Shown: positions 6,422-15,385, counted from the stretch's first letter. The stretch: DNA of 30,819 bases from JAVBLK01 sp031553565 (GCA_031553565.1 JAVBLK010000026.1:1-30819), one strand, 5' to 3'. Made by a program: numbers and translations. Notes: generated by a model not told the origin, from the letters alone.

Positions 6422-7789
6422 TCAATCAAAATACTTTTCAAGGTATGCGTCCTTGATGCGCTTAAGCTCGTTTCTGGGCAGGATCTTCAGCAATCGCCAC
6501 CCAAGGTCCAGCGTTTCCCCGATCGGGCGGTTTACGGCAAAGCTCTGTGATACGTATTGTTTTTCGAACTCGTCGGCAAACCTTGCATACAGCTTGTCAA
6601 CGTCGGTGAGAGCCGCTTCACCCAAAATAGCCGAAAGCTCCTTTGCGTCCTTGCCCCTTGCGTACGCCGCGAACAGCTGGTTCATCGTATCGGCGTGATC
6701 CTCGCGCGTTTTGTTTTTTCCGATACCCTTGTCCTTAAGGCGCGACAAGGACGGCAAAACGTCGATAGGCGGCGTCAGCCCCTTCTTGTACATATCGCGC
6801 GACAGGATTATCTGCCCCTCGGTGATATAGCCGGTAAGGTCGGGGATCGGGTGGGTCTTGTCGTCCTCGGGCATCGTAAGGATCGGTATCTGGGTTATAG
6901 AGCCCTGCTTGCCCTTTATGCGCCCCGCGCGCTCGTACATAGACGCAAGGTCCGTATACAGATAGCCCGGATAGCCGCGCCTGCCCGGAACTTCCTTGCG
7001 CGCAGCCGAAACCTCGCGCAGCGCCTCGGCATAATTGGTGATATCGGTGATGATGACCAGTACGTGCATATCTAATTCAAACGCAAGGTACTCGGCTGCG
7101 GTAAGAGCCATGCGCGGCGTGGCGATACGCTCGATCGCCGGATCGTTGGCAAGGTTCATGAAAAGTACCGTTCTGCCTATCGCGCCGGTTTTCCTGAAGT
7201 CCGAAATAAAGTAATCGGCTTCCTCGAAGGTTATTCCCACCGCGGCAAAGACGACGGCAAAGGATGATTCCTTGTTTAAGACCTTTGCCTGACGTGCGAT
7301 CTGCGCGGCAAGCTGGGAATGCGGCAAGCCGGACATGCTGAACACAGGCAGCTTTTGCCCCCTGACCAGCGTATTCAAACCGTCGATCGCGGATATCCCC
7401 GTCTGTATAAATTCGTCGGGGTAATCGCGCGCCGCGGGATTGATAGGGCTGCCGTTGATATCGATGCGCTTTTCAGGGATGATATCCACGCCGCCGTCGC
7501 GCGGCCTGCCCATACCGTCAAACACGCGCCCCAGCATATCGCGCGACACGTTCAGCTCCAGACTCTTGCCCAAAAAGCGCACCTTGGCGGTGGAGATCTC
7601 AAGCCCCTGGCTGCCCTCGAACAGCTGTACCAACGCTTTATTTCCGTCCACGTCCAAGACCTTGCCCTTTCTGATCTCGCCGTTTCCCTGCTCGATCTCG
7701 ACAAGCTCGTTATACGTAACGCCTTCGACGTTATCGACCAGCATCAGCGGCCCGACTACTTCCCGTATCGTTTTATATTCTCTAAGCAT
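6422..7789 (-). CDS. ntpB: V-type ATP synthase subunit B
   Basis: This 455-residue non-catalytic nucleotide-site subunit alternates with subunit A in the A3B3 head. It starts MLREYKTIREVVGPLMLV (beta-barrel), and the central fold contains GLNTLVRGQKLPVFS in place of a Walker A P-loop, as expected for B subunits. The conserved stretch ITDITNYAEALREVSAARKE is followed by PGRRGYPGYLYTDLASMYERAG, the family signature region. The C-terminal helical domain contains ARFADEFEKQYVSQ. Length and order are normal. It follows ntpA after 86 bases that contain two copies of AGCATATATTG. An AAGGA/AAGGAT pair lies before the ATG. It belongs to the cytoplasmic V1 sector. Confidence 0.97.
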   Translation of the reverse strand: MLREYKTIREVVGPLMLVDNVEGVTYNELVEIEQGNGEIRKGKVLDVDGNKALVQLFEGSQGLEISTAKVRFLGKSLELNVSRDMLGRVFDGMGRPRDGGVDIIPEKRIDINGSPINPAARDYPDEFIQTGISAIDGLNTLVRGQKLPVFSMSGLPHSQLAAQIARQAKVLNKESSFAVVFAAVGITFEEADYFISDFRKTGAIGRTVLFMNLANDPAIERIATPRMALTAAEYLAFELDMHVLVIITDITNYAEALREVSAARKEVPGRRGYPGYLYTDLASMYERAGRIKGKQGSITQIPILTMPEDDKTHPIPDLTGYITEGQIILSRDMYKKGLTPPIDVLPSLSRLKDKGIGKNKTREDHADTMNQLFAAYARGKDAKELSAILGEAALTDVDKLYARFADEFEKQYVSQSFAVNRPIGETLDLGWRLLKILPRNELKRIKDAYLEKYFD

Positions 7790-7809
7790 ATCCTTCTTCC
7801 TTAAAAATA

Positions 7810-7839
7810 AGCATATATTGTTATAATCAGCATATATTG
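7810..7839. repeat. Short direct repeat in the ntpA-ntpB gap
   Basis: AGCATATATTG occurs at 7810-7820 and again at 7829-7839 (period 19). A similar GAGCATATATTT lies in the gap before ntpA near 9675. Meaning is unknown; it may mark RNA processing sites or chance AT-rich sequence. Confidence 0.35.
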
Positions 7840-7875
7840 CGCTAAAAACTCACTGTCCGTGCGAAAAGGCTACGT

Positions 7876-9636
7876 TCATTCTTCCGCTTTGCCCGCGTTT
7901 GCCATTTCTGATTTTAACTGCGCGGCGATCCTGTCCAGCTCGGCAATATCCTTTTCGGGGATATACTTCGCCCTGCCGATCTTTTCGCGCACGCCTAAAC
8001 TGAGTATGTCCGACAGCTCGACATCGTTTTCCAGCGCATTCAATCCCAGGCTGTAATAATCAATTATCAGTTTCAGCATCTTGAACTGCTTATTCATCGA
8101 CGTATAGGTATCGACCTCGTGAAACGCGTTCTGGTGCAGATAGTCCTCGCGGATGCTCTTTGCCGCCTCCATGGTAAGCCGGTCCCTGGGCGACAGCGCG
8201 TCCATACCGACAAGGCGCACGATCTCCTCCAGCCCCGCCTCCTCCTGCAATAACTTTTGCGCGGCCGCGCGGTATTTCACAAAATCGTTGGACACGTTAT
8301 CGTTGTACCACTCGCCCATCTTATCCGCGTACAGCGAATAACTGACCAGCCAGTCTACCGCGGGGAAATGGCGTTTATAGGCAAGGCTGCTTGACAAGCC
8401 CCAGAATACCTTGACGATACGCAAGGTCGCCTGACTGACCGGCTCGGACATATCTCCGCCGGGCGGCGAAACCGCGCCGATCGCGCTGACAGAACCTATG
8501 CGCCCGCCGCTGCAATGCACTTTCACAATACCCGCTCGTTCATAAAACTCGGCAAGGCGGCTGGAAAGGTACGCTGGATACCCTTCCTCGCCGGGCATTT
8601 CCTCTAACCTGCCGCTCATTTCACGCAGGGCCTCGGCCCAGCGGCTGGTGCTGTCGGCCATGATAGCGACGCTGTAGCCCATGTCGCGGTAATACTCCGC
8701 TATCGTGATGCCCGTGTAAATACTCGCCTCACGCGCGGCGACCGGCATATCGGAGGTATTCGCTATCAGAACGGTGCGCTTCATCAGCGGCTTGCCCGAT
8801 TTCGGGTCGGTAAGGTGCGGGAACTCGTTCAAAACGTCGGTCATCTCGTTGCCGCGCTCGCCGCAACCGACGTATACGATTATATCGGCCTCCGCCCATT
8901 TGGCCAGCTGGTGCTGGACGACCGTCTTGCCGCTGCCGAAAGGCCCCGGAACGGCCGCAACGCCGCCCTTTGCGATCGGGAAAAGCGTGTCTATGACCCG
9001 CTGCCCCGTAACCATGGGCAGGACGGGCGGCAGCTTCTCCTTGTACGGCCTGCCGCGGCGGACGCTGCATTTTTGCAGCATGCAGACGGGTATCTCCTTG
9101 CCGCCCTGTATGATTTTGGCTATCGTTTCTTCAATATTGAACGCACCCGCGTTTATTTCCGCAACAGTGCCGGAAATCCCAAGCGGCAGCATAACGCGGT
9201 GCTCTACGACCTCGTTTTCCTGTACAGTGCCCAGAATATCGCCTCCGGAAACCTTATCGCCTTTTTTTACCGAAGGCTTAAACTCCCATTTCCTTTTCCG
9301 GTCAAGGCTGACGACGCTGACGCCGCGCGCGATCCGGTCGCCGCTGACCTTTAAGATCTCGGTAAGCGGCCGCTGAATGCCGTCGTATATACCCTCCATA
9401 AGGCCGGGCGCCAGCTCGACAGAGAGCGGCGCGCCCGTGCTGACCACGTCCTCGCCCGGGCCCAGTCCGCTGGTTTCCTCGTATACCTGTATGGACGCTT
9501 TATCGCCGCGCAATTCTATCACTTCACCGATCAGCCCGGCTTTTGACACGCGCACGACGTCGTACATTTTGACGCCTGTCATGCCGCTTGCCACGATCAG
9601 CGGCCCTGATACCTTTACTATTTTGCCGTTTGCCAT
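7876..9636 (-). CDS. ntpA: V-type ATP synthase catalytic subunit A
   Basis: This 586-residue catalytic subunit of the V1 head hydrolyses or makes ATP. The Walker A motif GPFGSGKT is at residues 231-238 with Lys237. The catalytic glutamate region is CGERGNEMTDVL (258-269). DSTSRWAEALREMSGRLEEMPGEEGYP follows, with the nucleotide-site arginine region. The roughly 90-residue insertion typical of V/A-type A subunits ('non-homologous region') is present before the P-loop, around residues 110-200. Length is as expected. GGGAAG lies before the ATG. It follows ntpG after 70 bases, which include a short GCCTG-TCG-CAGGC hairpin. All key residues are intact, so an active enzyme is expected. Confidence 0.98.
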   Translation of the reverse strand: MANGKIVKVSGPLIVASGMTGVKMYDVVRVSKAGLIGEVIELRGDKASIQVYEETSGLGPGEDVVSTGAPLSVELAPGLMEGIYDGIQRPLTEILKVSGDRIARGVSVVSLDRKRKWEFKPSVKKGDKVSGGDILGTVQENEVVEHRVMLPLGISGTVAEINAGAFNIEETIAKIIQGGKEIPVCMLQKCSVRRGRPYKEKLPPVLPMVTGQRVIDTLFPIAKGGVAAVPGPFGSGKTVVQHQLAKWAEADIIVYVGCGERGNEMTDVLNEFPHLTDPKSGKPLMKRTVLIANTSDMPVAAREASIYTGITIAEYYRDMGYSVAIMADSTSRWAEALREMSGRLEEMPGEEGYPAYLSSRLAEFYERAGIVKVHCSGGRIGSVSAIGAVSPPGGDMSEPVSQATLRIVKVFWGLSSSLAYKRHFPAVDWLVSYSLYADKMGEWYNDNVSNDFVKYRAAAQKLLQEEAGLEEIVRLVGMDALSPRDRLTMEAAKSIREDYLHQNAFHEVDTYTSMNKQFKMLKLIIDYYSLGLNALENDVELSDILSLGVREKIGRAKYIPEKDIAELDRIAAQLKSEMANAGKAEE

Positions 9637-9706
9637 TACTTTTGCTTCCCTTTAAAAAACGCATTATACATAGAGCATATATTTAGTGCCTGTCGCAGGC
9701 TTAATA

Positions 9707-10042
9707 TCAGTTTTCCTTAAAGATGATGTCGGTGCCTATTGCCTTTTCGACGTCGGCCTTTAAGCCCTGCATCCCCAGCCCCGTCGCGCCCGCGCTGTCG
9801 GGGATCGGGATAATTATCGGGTATGCCGCCGCCTTATATCTTGCAAGCGTCTCGGGTATGGCCTCCGCCACCCTTTCGGTGATAAGTATTACCGAATAAT
9901 TTTCGCGCGCAAGCGTTTTGACCGCCTCGCGCGCCTTGAACGGGTTCGTTTCGGCAACGACACGCATCCCCAGCGCCTTAAACGCAAGGACAGAATCTTT
10001 ATCGCCGATGATAGCGGTCTTGCCGCTGCTGTTTATTTCCAT
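9707..10042 (-). CDS. ntpG: V-type ATP synthase subunit F (NtpG)
   Basis: This 111-residue small subunit binds the central shaft with subunit D. It has the Rossmann-like pattern of the family: an N-terminal strand TAIIGDKDSVLAFKALGMRV, a middle ENYSVILITERVAEAIPETL, and YPIIIPIPDSAG at the third strand. Length agrees with bacterial F subunits (about 100-110). It starts 12 bases after the ntpC stop codon and has no clear Shine-Dalgarno site, so translation may be coupled to ntpC. Its place between ntpC and ntpA is the same as ntpG in Enterococcus hirae. Confidence 0.92.
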   Translation of the reverse strand: MEINSSGKTAIIGDKDSVLAFKALGMRVVAETNPFKAREAVKTLARENYSVILITERVAEAIPETLARYKAAAYPIIIPIPDSAGATGLGMQGLKADVEKAIGTDIIFKEN

Positions 10043-10054
10043 AATTTTAGACGA

Positions 10055-11053
10055 TCACACATAGATAGTTTTCAGCTTTTCGCGTATCGCGTCGTTCCTC
10101 AACCCGTTCTTTTTACAGACCAGGATCAGTTTTACCGCCTTGATCTCCGCGATTTTTTCGATGAACCAGCAAAACAAGGGATTGCTGTCGAAATAGTTAT
10201 CCTTGTCGATACGCGACAGCGAGAACAGAAAATCATCGGCCTTTGTTTCAAAATCCGACAGCGGTTTCTTTTCCGACATTATCTGCGACAGCTCTTTTAT
10301 AAGATTGTAATAACCGGTCGTAATAAAGATATAGGGCGCGGTGTCGGGCGTGCCGTCAAACATCCGGTACAGCTTGTCGCTGTCCAGATTGCCGCCCGCG
10401 ACCAGCTGCACCGCCATAGCTTCCTTTGAAAAGCCGTGCATCTTCATACGCGCCGCCGTGCAGACGTTCCGCAAATCGGCCTCGCAGCTGTAGTACTGGC
10501 GGATATGGCCGTTCTTGATTTTTTTTGCGTATTGCGAGGTCTCGTTGTACATTGCCACGTCTATCGTGACGTCTATCAGCTTTCCGGACGGCTCGCCCGC
10601 GGCAAATATTTTTTTTAACAGCCTTACCGCGTCGCCCATTACAGGCGGGAAGTCGTTATAGGTCTCTTCCTTTACGACCTGACGGATCTTGTCCGGCCCC
10701 ATTTCGCCGAACGGATATACCGAATCGGCGGGATCGGCCGCGCCGTACTTCTCCTTTAAGTATACCTTCAGGTTGTGATAGTCGTAGCGGCGCATGACTA
10801 CTTTCACAAGATTTGCGTCCGCGCACATTTTCTTGAAAAACATTACCGTTTTTACCAGCTCGTCGGAAAGGATCGCGTCTATATCGTCGGGGCTCTGTGT
10901 TATCATGCTTTCGTTATAGCCGCATTCGTACAAGACCCTTACCGCATCGGTAAGATTGTCCGCGTCCAGCATCCGCCTGACCCGGTCGGGATTTAAAAGC
11001 TTGTTTTCAAATGTCTTTACTATTGCATTCGAATATAATACGCTCTTACTCAA
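10055..11053 (-). CDS. ntpC: V-type ATP synthase subunit C (NtpC, d-type)
   Basis: This 332-residue, mostly helical funnel-shaped subunit sits on the membrane ring and links it to the shaft. It starts with SVLYSNAIVKTFENKLLNPDRVRRML, typical of the family, and carries the later signature KVVMRRYDYHNLKVYLKEKY (around residues 104-123). The C-terminus contains NPLFCWFIEKIAEIKAVKLIL, the conserved segment of V/A-type C subunits. The start codon is TTG: AAGGA lies nine bases upstream and no ATG is better placed. The gap to ntpE is unusually long (180 bases) and holds a palindromic element. It is otherwise normal in length. Confidence 0.94.
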   Translation of the reverse strand: MSKSVLYSNAIVKTFENKLLNPDRVRRMLDADNLTDAVRVLYECGYNESMITQSPDDIDAILSDELVKTVMFFKKMCADANLVKVVMRRYDYHNLKVYLKEKYGAADPADSVYPFGEMGPDKIRQVVKEETYNDFPPVMGDAVRLLKKIFAAGEPSGKLIDVTIDVAMYNETSQYAKKIKNGHIRQYYSCEADLRNVCTAARMKMHGFSKEAMAVQLVAGGNLDSDKLYRMFDGTPDTAPYIFITTGYYNLIKELSQIMSEKKPLSDFETKADDFLFSLSRIDKDNYFDSNPLFCWFIEKIAEIKAVKLILVCKKNGLRNDAIREKLKTIYV

Positions 11054-11124
11054 AATACTATCCTTTTTTTTGTGTTTTTGGCACTTATATAAGCTGCGCC
11101 CGTCATATGTTATAGTAAGCTGTT

Positions 11125-11171
11125 AAGGAACCGCTGAATAATTCGATATAACATTTATTCATCGCTTCCTT
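11125..11171. repeat. Palindromic element between ntpE and ntpC
   Basis: AAGGAACCGCTGAATAA (11125-11141) and TTATTCATCGCTTCCTT (11155-11171) are complementary at 15 of 17 positions around a 13-base loop. Sixteen bases of its right arm (11152-11167) recur as an exact reverse complement at 24360-24375, and the AAGGAA...TGAAT ends resemble the 119-bp element at 24415-24533. It lies in a 180-base gap inside the ntp operon, where it may affect mRNA stability. Confidence 0.6.
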
Positions 11172-11233
11172 TACTATATAGTTTCACCGGGTGCCGCCGG
11201 ACTTTTTAAAGTCGTTGCGTCATACGCTGACTG

Positions 11234-11818
11234 TCAGCGGAACAGGATCTCCGCTATCCCGGCCTCCAATTCGTCGCGCATGGTTTTGAATACGCCGGAA
11301 AATGTAAGGTTCTTATCGCTTTCGCCGCCCAAAAGTTTTATACCGCCCTTAAAGTCACCAGTCGTATCCGAGTATTTAAGGTCAATTTTCATGGACTTTG
11401 CCACAGCTTCGACAAACGCGCGAGTGATGCGCTTTTCATCGCCGCGGCCGGCTTGCACAGCTTCGCCGTTTTTCGCATGCTTTCTGATCATAACGCCGAT
11501 CGTTTCACGGTACCGGTCGTCGGGCAGCGCAAACAGCCTGTCTGACGCATCGGAAAACGCGCCGTCAACAATGCCGCGCCTGACCTTCAGCTCCTCGCGG
11601 CTGATCTCCAAACGGCACAGGCTGGCTCTGTGCATAATAAGCTCGGCAGCCTGCTTATGCGCTGCGGAAACAGCCCCGGCCCGCCTTTCAGCCGCCAAAA
11701 GCCGCGCTTTTTCAAGCTGCTCTTCCGCCGCCGTTTCAGCCTCTTTTATGACTGCCGCCGCCCGCGCCCGAGCGTCCGATATTATTTTACCGGTCAATAT
11801 TTTTTCTTTATCTTCCAT
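11234..11818 (-). CDS. ntpE: V-type ATP synthase subunit E
   Basis: This is a peripheral-stalk subunit of about 194 residues that pairs with subunit NtpF (G/H type) and holds the head still. The N-terminal half is a long charged helix (KIISDARARAAAVIKEAETAAEEQ and onward), and the C-terminal half is a compact domain ending GVFKTMRDELEAGIAEILF, where the usual family pattern is visible. I choose the ATG at 11818, beginning MEDKEKILTGKI; the frame is open for another 20 codons upstream but those residues do not look like the family, and AGGA lies just before this ATG. It is flanked by gaps of 117 and 180 bases, longer than elsewhere in the operon. Confidence 0.9.
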   Translation of the reverse strand: MEDKEKILTGKIISDARARAAAVIKEAETAAEEQLEKARLLAAERRAGAVSAAHKQAAELIMHRASLCRLEISREELKVRRGIVDGAFSDASDRLFALPDDRYRETIGVMIRKHAKNGEAVQAGRGDEKRITRAFVEAVAKSMKIDLKYSDTTGDFKGGIKLLGGESDKNLTFSGVFKTMRDELEAGIAEILFR

Positions 11819-11935
11819 GCCTATTATTCCTGTTCTGTGCCGGAACGCCTGTGGTTCGCAGCTACAAACGCTTTTCAACAGACGGCATTTTGCCTTTTAT
11901 GCGGCAGCCGCCGGAAAACGCCGCTTGATATCCGC

Positions 11936-12412
11936 TTACGCCATTGCGTTTACCTGCAGTACGCCGATTATGGACGCAACGAGGGCGAACAGCGCAAAGA
12001 ACTCGACGAACGCCGCCATCGTCATTCCGCGGCCGCTCATTTCAGGACGCTTGCCAACCATGTTGATGCCGGCCACGCAGACCTTGCCCTGATAAATGGC
12101 CGACACGCAGCCTACGATACCGACAGGAAGGCACATCGCAAGGTACATCAGGCCTTTTTCAACCGAGATGCCCGCAGTCCTTACCGTCTCGTTCATAACT
12201 GTGAACAAAATGACCAGAAACGCGACGATAAACCCGTACAGCGCCTGCGACGCGGGCAAAAGCTGCAATACCATCGTCTTGCCGAACTTGTCGGGATCCT
12301 CGCTGATTACCCCGGTCGCCGCCTGTGCCGCGCCGGCCACGCCGATAGAGCTGCCGATACCCGACGCGAAGACCGCGATAGCCGCCCCGATTAACGCATA
12401 AGCCAAACCCAT
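11936..12412 (-). CDS. ntpK: V-type ATP synthase membrane rotor subunit K, probable sodium-binding type
   Basis: This 158-residue proteolipid has four transmembrane helices forming two fused hairpins, the 16-kDa size seen in Enterococcus hirae NtpK. The ion-binding residues line up with the E. hirae sodium site: Leu52, Ser55 (Thr64 there) and Gln56 in LLPASQALYGF, Tyr59, Gln108 in AIYQGKV, and the carboxylate Glu137 in AAFVEFFAL. The first hairpin has no carboxylate, as in NtpK. Retention of both glutamines argues that the rotor carries sodium rather than protons. The start at 12412 is supported by AAGGAG eight bases upstream; the frame stays open a further 33 codons without family character. 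It sits 114 bases after ntpI. Confidence 0.95.
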   Translation of the reverse strand: MGLAYALIGAAIAVFASGIGSSIGVAGAAQAATGVISEDPDKFGKTMVLQLLPASQALYGFIVAFLVILFTVMNETVRTAGISVEKGLMYLAMCLPVGIVGCVSAIYQGKVCVAGINMVGKRPEMSGRGMTMAAFVEFFALFALVASIIGVLQVNAMA

Positions 12413-12526
12413 GTTTTTTCTCCTTATTATGACAATAATTTTTCTTGCTTGCCCTGAGTACGGCATTAGCCGTTCCCGTATATATAATGCCGCAGGCGTA
12501 TATTGCGCCATACGTATTACAGCCGT

Positions 12527-14572
12527 TTATGTGATCCGCACGTATTTCGTGCCGCTGCCGAAGGGGATGAACTCGTGCCCGCCGCCCTCGTAGAATTTAC
12601 CGAAGAACTCGACGAACTGCAGGCGCGAATTGTGCACGTATATGCTCAGTATGCCCAAAGCCACGTTGAACGCATGTAAAAACAGCGCGACGATCAGCCC
12701 CGGCACCCATGCGGCAAATCCGATCGAGCCCGACAGCATCGTATAGATCATGACCGCCATCTGATTGGCGACGTTTGCGATGATGCCGCCGGCGATCGAC
12801 AGCGCGAACAGGCGCGAATAGCTGAGGATATCGCTGATATAGTTTATGAGTCCGTATATCTGGCCGAAGCCCCCGAATATCCGCATCGCGCCTTTTTTGT
12901 GCCTGCCGCCGAAGATTATCAGCCCTGCCAGCGCGGCAACGATAAAGACTATGCCCGTAATATTGAGCGCAGGTATATTTATCCCCAGCATACCGGCTAT
13001 CAGCATCGCGGCGCCGATAAACAGCAGCAGCATGAACCCCGATTCGCAGAGGGCGTCAAAGTATTGTTTCTTTCTGATAAGGTCGGCGGCTTTCAGCACC
13101 AGCCCGAACGATATATGTATGACGCCCAGCCCAAGGCACAGGCCCAGCAGCAGCATCGCGTCGTTGACAGGGCTTATAAGTCCCGGCAATATGGATACGG
13201 CGGTCTCCCTGCCGCCTTCAGTTACGGTCTTTTCGATGCCGAAAAAGCCGCCGAATATAAAGCCCCACAAAATAGCGGAAACGCCGCCCATACAGACGAT
13301 CATCAGGAATTTTCTGACCCCGGACTCCATCTTTACAAATTTCAAAAGGAAAAAAGTGACCAGCAAAAGCACTATGCCGTACCCGACGTCACCCATCATT
13401 ACGCCGAAAAACAGGAAAAAGAAAAAGCCTACGTATTTATTGGGGTCGCGCTCCTTATAACTGGGAACGCTGAACATGTTGGTGATACTTGTATACGGCT
13501 GGACAAGCTTTCTGTTTTCGACAAGCGTCGGCGGGATATCGCCTTCTTGCGGGACGGCGGTCTCCACGATCAGGTTCTCCGTGACGGATCTCAGCGCGGA
13601 CAGGATAGTTTCCTCCGCGTACCCCGGATACCAGCCGGAAAGTGTGAACGTTTTGCCTGTCTGCAGCATTATCGAGAGCGCCTCGGTACTCTCCAGCTCT
13701 AAATTCAGATAATCGTAATATATTTTTAAAAGGGTCAGCTCGTCGCCCATCTTATCGATCTCGTTGTAGATGAACGCGCGCCGCGAATAGTTTTCGGAAA
13801 GCTTAACGCGAAAGGCGGCGATCAGCGCGGCGGCTGTGTCGTCATATGTATAAGCGCATTGATTAAAGCCGTATTCCTTCAGCGCGGCAAAAGCGTCCGT
13901 TTTGCCCCCCGACGCGCCGAAACACAGTACGCTGACAAGGTGGTCGGATACGTTCAGAGTCCTTACGGAAAAGTCCGGAAATGCGCCCTCCGGTATTTTT
14001 TCGAATTGCTTTTTATTGAAGGTCCCCAAGATAATAAACGCCGCGGCAGTATCGTGAATACGGGCAAACGGCACGTCAAGGCCGTCGTATATCGCCATAT
14101 TCGCTATCTGGGCTTTTAATTTGGCTTCGTCGGCGCGTATCGAATAGAGCTCGCTGTTAAACGCGGTAACTTTATCGACTGTTTCGTTGACCTCGGATTC
14201 GCGCGCCGCGATCAGCCTGAAGTTGTCGTAATCTATTGCGTCGCGGACGGTGAACAGACTCTTTTTCGCCTTTTCCGCGCGGTAGTCCACGCTTTCTGCA
14301 AAGCCGCCCTTCGCCGCCTTATTGGTGCCCTTTACCACCGAGTCCAGCTCGCTTTTGCCGCGCTGTATGAAATCGATGCCGAATTTGATCTTAGCGATCT
14401 CAGTCAGCTGCTTTTCGCGCCTCATAAGGTCGGGCGCGACCCTTGCGCCGTCCGCCTCGCATGATACGGTCCCGCCCAATTCAAAACTCTGAGTGCGTTT
14501 TAAACACTCTAATATGATCGGACGCTCGTCGGAAAGCCCGGTCAGGGTAAGTTTTTTCATGGGGATATTCAT
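12527..14572 (-). CDS. ntpI: V-type ATP synthase membrane subunit I (a-type)
   Basis: This 681-residue stator subunit forms the ion half-channels against the K ring. About 370 N-terminal residues are soluble and partly coiled. The C-terminal part has seven or eight transmembrane spans, beginning at YVGFFFFLFFGVMMGDVGYG, a family hallmark. Two conserved arginines are visible: Arg587 in LSYSRLFALS and Arg650 in VHNSRLQFVEFFGKFYEGGG, corresponding to the essential arginines of the a subunit. The C-terminal motif FYEGGGHEFIPF is typical. The first ATG at 14572 is used, with GGAAGG about nine bases upstream; a second in-frame ATG lies four codons later. It follows ntpF after 22 bases. Confidence 0.96.
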   Translation of the reverse strand: MNIPMKKLTLTGLSDERPIILECLKRTQSFELGGTVSCEADGARVAPDLMRREKQLTEIAKIKFGIDFIQRGKSELDSVVKGTNKAAKGGFAESVDYRAEKAKKSLFTVRDAIDYDNFRLIAARESEVNETVDKVTAFNSELYSIRADEAKLKAQIANMAIYDGLDVPFARIHDTAAAFIILGTFNKKQFEKIPEGAFPDFSVRTLNVSDHLVSVLCFGASGGKTDAFAALKEYGFNQCAYTYDDTAAALIAAFRVKLSENYSRRAFIYNEIDKMGDELTLLKIYYDYLNLELESTEALSIMLQTGKTFTLSGWYPGYAEETILSALRSVTENLIVETAVPQEGDIPPTLVENRKLVQPYTSITNMFSVPSYKERDPNKYVGFFFFLFFGVMMGDVGYGIVLLLVTFFLLKFVKMESGVRKFLMIVCMGGVSAILWGFIFGGFFGIEKTVTEGGRETAVSILPGLISPVNDAMLLLGLCLGLGVIHISFGLVLKAADLIRKKQYFDALCESGFMLLLFIGAAMLIAGMLGINIPALNITGIVFIVAALAGLIIFGGRHKKGAMRIFGGFGQIYGLINYISDILSYSRLFALSIAGGIIANVANQMAVMIYTMLSGSIGFAAWVPGLIVALFLHAFNVALGILSIYVHNSRLQFVEFFGKFYEGGGHEFIPFGSGTKYVRIT

Positions 14573-14594
14573 CTTCTGGCGCCTTCCGTATCAA

Positions 14595-14909
14595 TCAGAG
14601 ATTACTGAATTCCTTGATTATCTTCTCAACTGCCTTTTCATAGTTCTTTTGCGCGGCTTCCTTGATTTTTGCGAAGCCTTCGGTACCCGTTTTCATAAGC
14701 TCTTCCGCCGCCGCCTCGCCGTCCGAATGCGCCTTTAACATAATTGCCTTGACTGCTTCCTTGATCTCCTTGTCACAGGCCTCAAGGATCGCGTCGGCCT
14801 TATTATGCGCGTCGAGCCCGATCGCATTCGCCTGCTTTACCGCTTCCTTTTCGATCCGCGACGCCTCGGCCTCGGCCGCTATTATATTGTCGATTATCTC
14901 TTTGAACAT
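14595..14909 (-). CDS. ntpF: V-type ATP synthase peripheral stalk subunit (G/H type, NtpF)
   Basis: This 104-residue, almost entirely helical protein with heptad-like alternation (IIAAEAEASRIEKEAVKQAN onward) and many Ala, Glu and Lys is expected to form a coiled-coil stalk with NtpE. Sequence identity in this family is low, so assignment rests on composition, length (about 100) and position: first gene of the V-ATPase cluster, directly before ntpI, as ntpF in Enterococcus hirae. The N-terminal MFKEIIDNIIAAEAEA is typical of the AhaH/NtpF group. A GGGGTGAT stretch precedes the ATG. It starts 35 bases after rpiB, so the ntp genes probably continue the tsaC-rpiB transcript or use a promoter inside it. 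Confidence 0.88.
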   Translation of the reverse strand: MFKEIIDNIIAAEAEASRIEKEAVKQANAIGLDAHNKADAILEACDKEIKEAVKAIMLKAHSDGEAAAEELMKTGTEGFAKIKEAAQKNYEKAVEKIIKEFSNL

Positions 14910-14944
14910 CCTTATATCACCCCGGTAAAATACATATCAAGCCG

Positions 14945-15385
14945 CTATTTGTTCTCGTAATCCGAAATCTTTCCTATCCTCTGCGCGTGGCGCCCGCCCG
15001 TAAAAGCCGTGTTTAAAAACTTTTCCAGGATAGACAGCGCAAGTCCTGTCCCTATCACCCTTTCGCCCATACACAGCACGTTGGCGTCGTTGTGCGCCCT
15101 TGTCGCCGCCGCGGAAAACTCGTCGGTCACGGCAGCCGCCCTGACCCCCTTGACCTTGTTCGCGGCAATGCTCATGCCTATGCCGGTGCCGCAAAGCAAT
15201 ATCCCGAAATCGTATTCGCCGCGCGCCACAGCCTCGGCGGCAGGTATGCCGAAGTCGGAGTAATCGCACGAAGCGTCCGAAAACGTCCCGAAGTCCTTAT
15301 ATTTTATGCCGTTTGTAACTAAGTACTCCGTTACCGCAGCCTTAAGCTTTACCGCGCCGTGATCGCAGGCGACCGCTAATATCAT
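14945..15385 (-). CDS. rpiB: Ribose-5-phosphate isomerase B (RpiB/LacAB family)
   Basis: This 146-residue cytoplasmic enzyme interconverts ribose 5-phosphate and ribulose 5-phosphate in the pentose phosphate pathway. Active-site features are visible: CDHGA with Asp8 and His9, Cys65 in LLCGTGIGMSIAANK (the anion hole and base), and His98 in RAHNDANVLCMGERV. Length matches RpiB (about 145-150). The start is firm, with GGAAGGTG before the ATG, which overlaps the stop of the upstream phosphatase gene by four bases (ATGA), a sign of translational coupling. The same neighbours occur in Bacillus subtilis, where ywlF (rpiB) follows ywlE. LacA/LacB-like sugar isomerases are the only close alternative, and nothing here suggests lactose metabolism. 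Confidence 0.95.
   Translation of the reverse strand: MILAVACDHGAVKLKAAVTEYLVTNGIKYKDFGTFSDASCDYSDFGIPAAEAVARGEYDFGILLCGTGIGMSIAANKVKGVRAAAVTDEFSAAATRAHNDANVLCMGERVIGTGLALSILEKFLNTAFTGGRHAQRIGKISDYENK

Noticed and set aside
11280..12394. Long plus-strand frames across ntpE and ntpK
   Set aside because: They run antisense to clear V-ATPase subunits and cross gene borders; the composition is typical of shadow frames.
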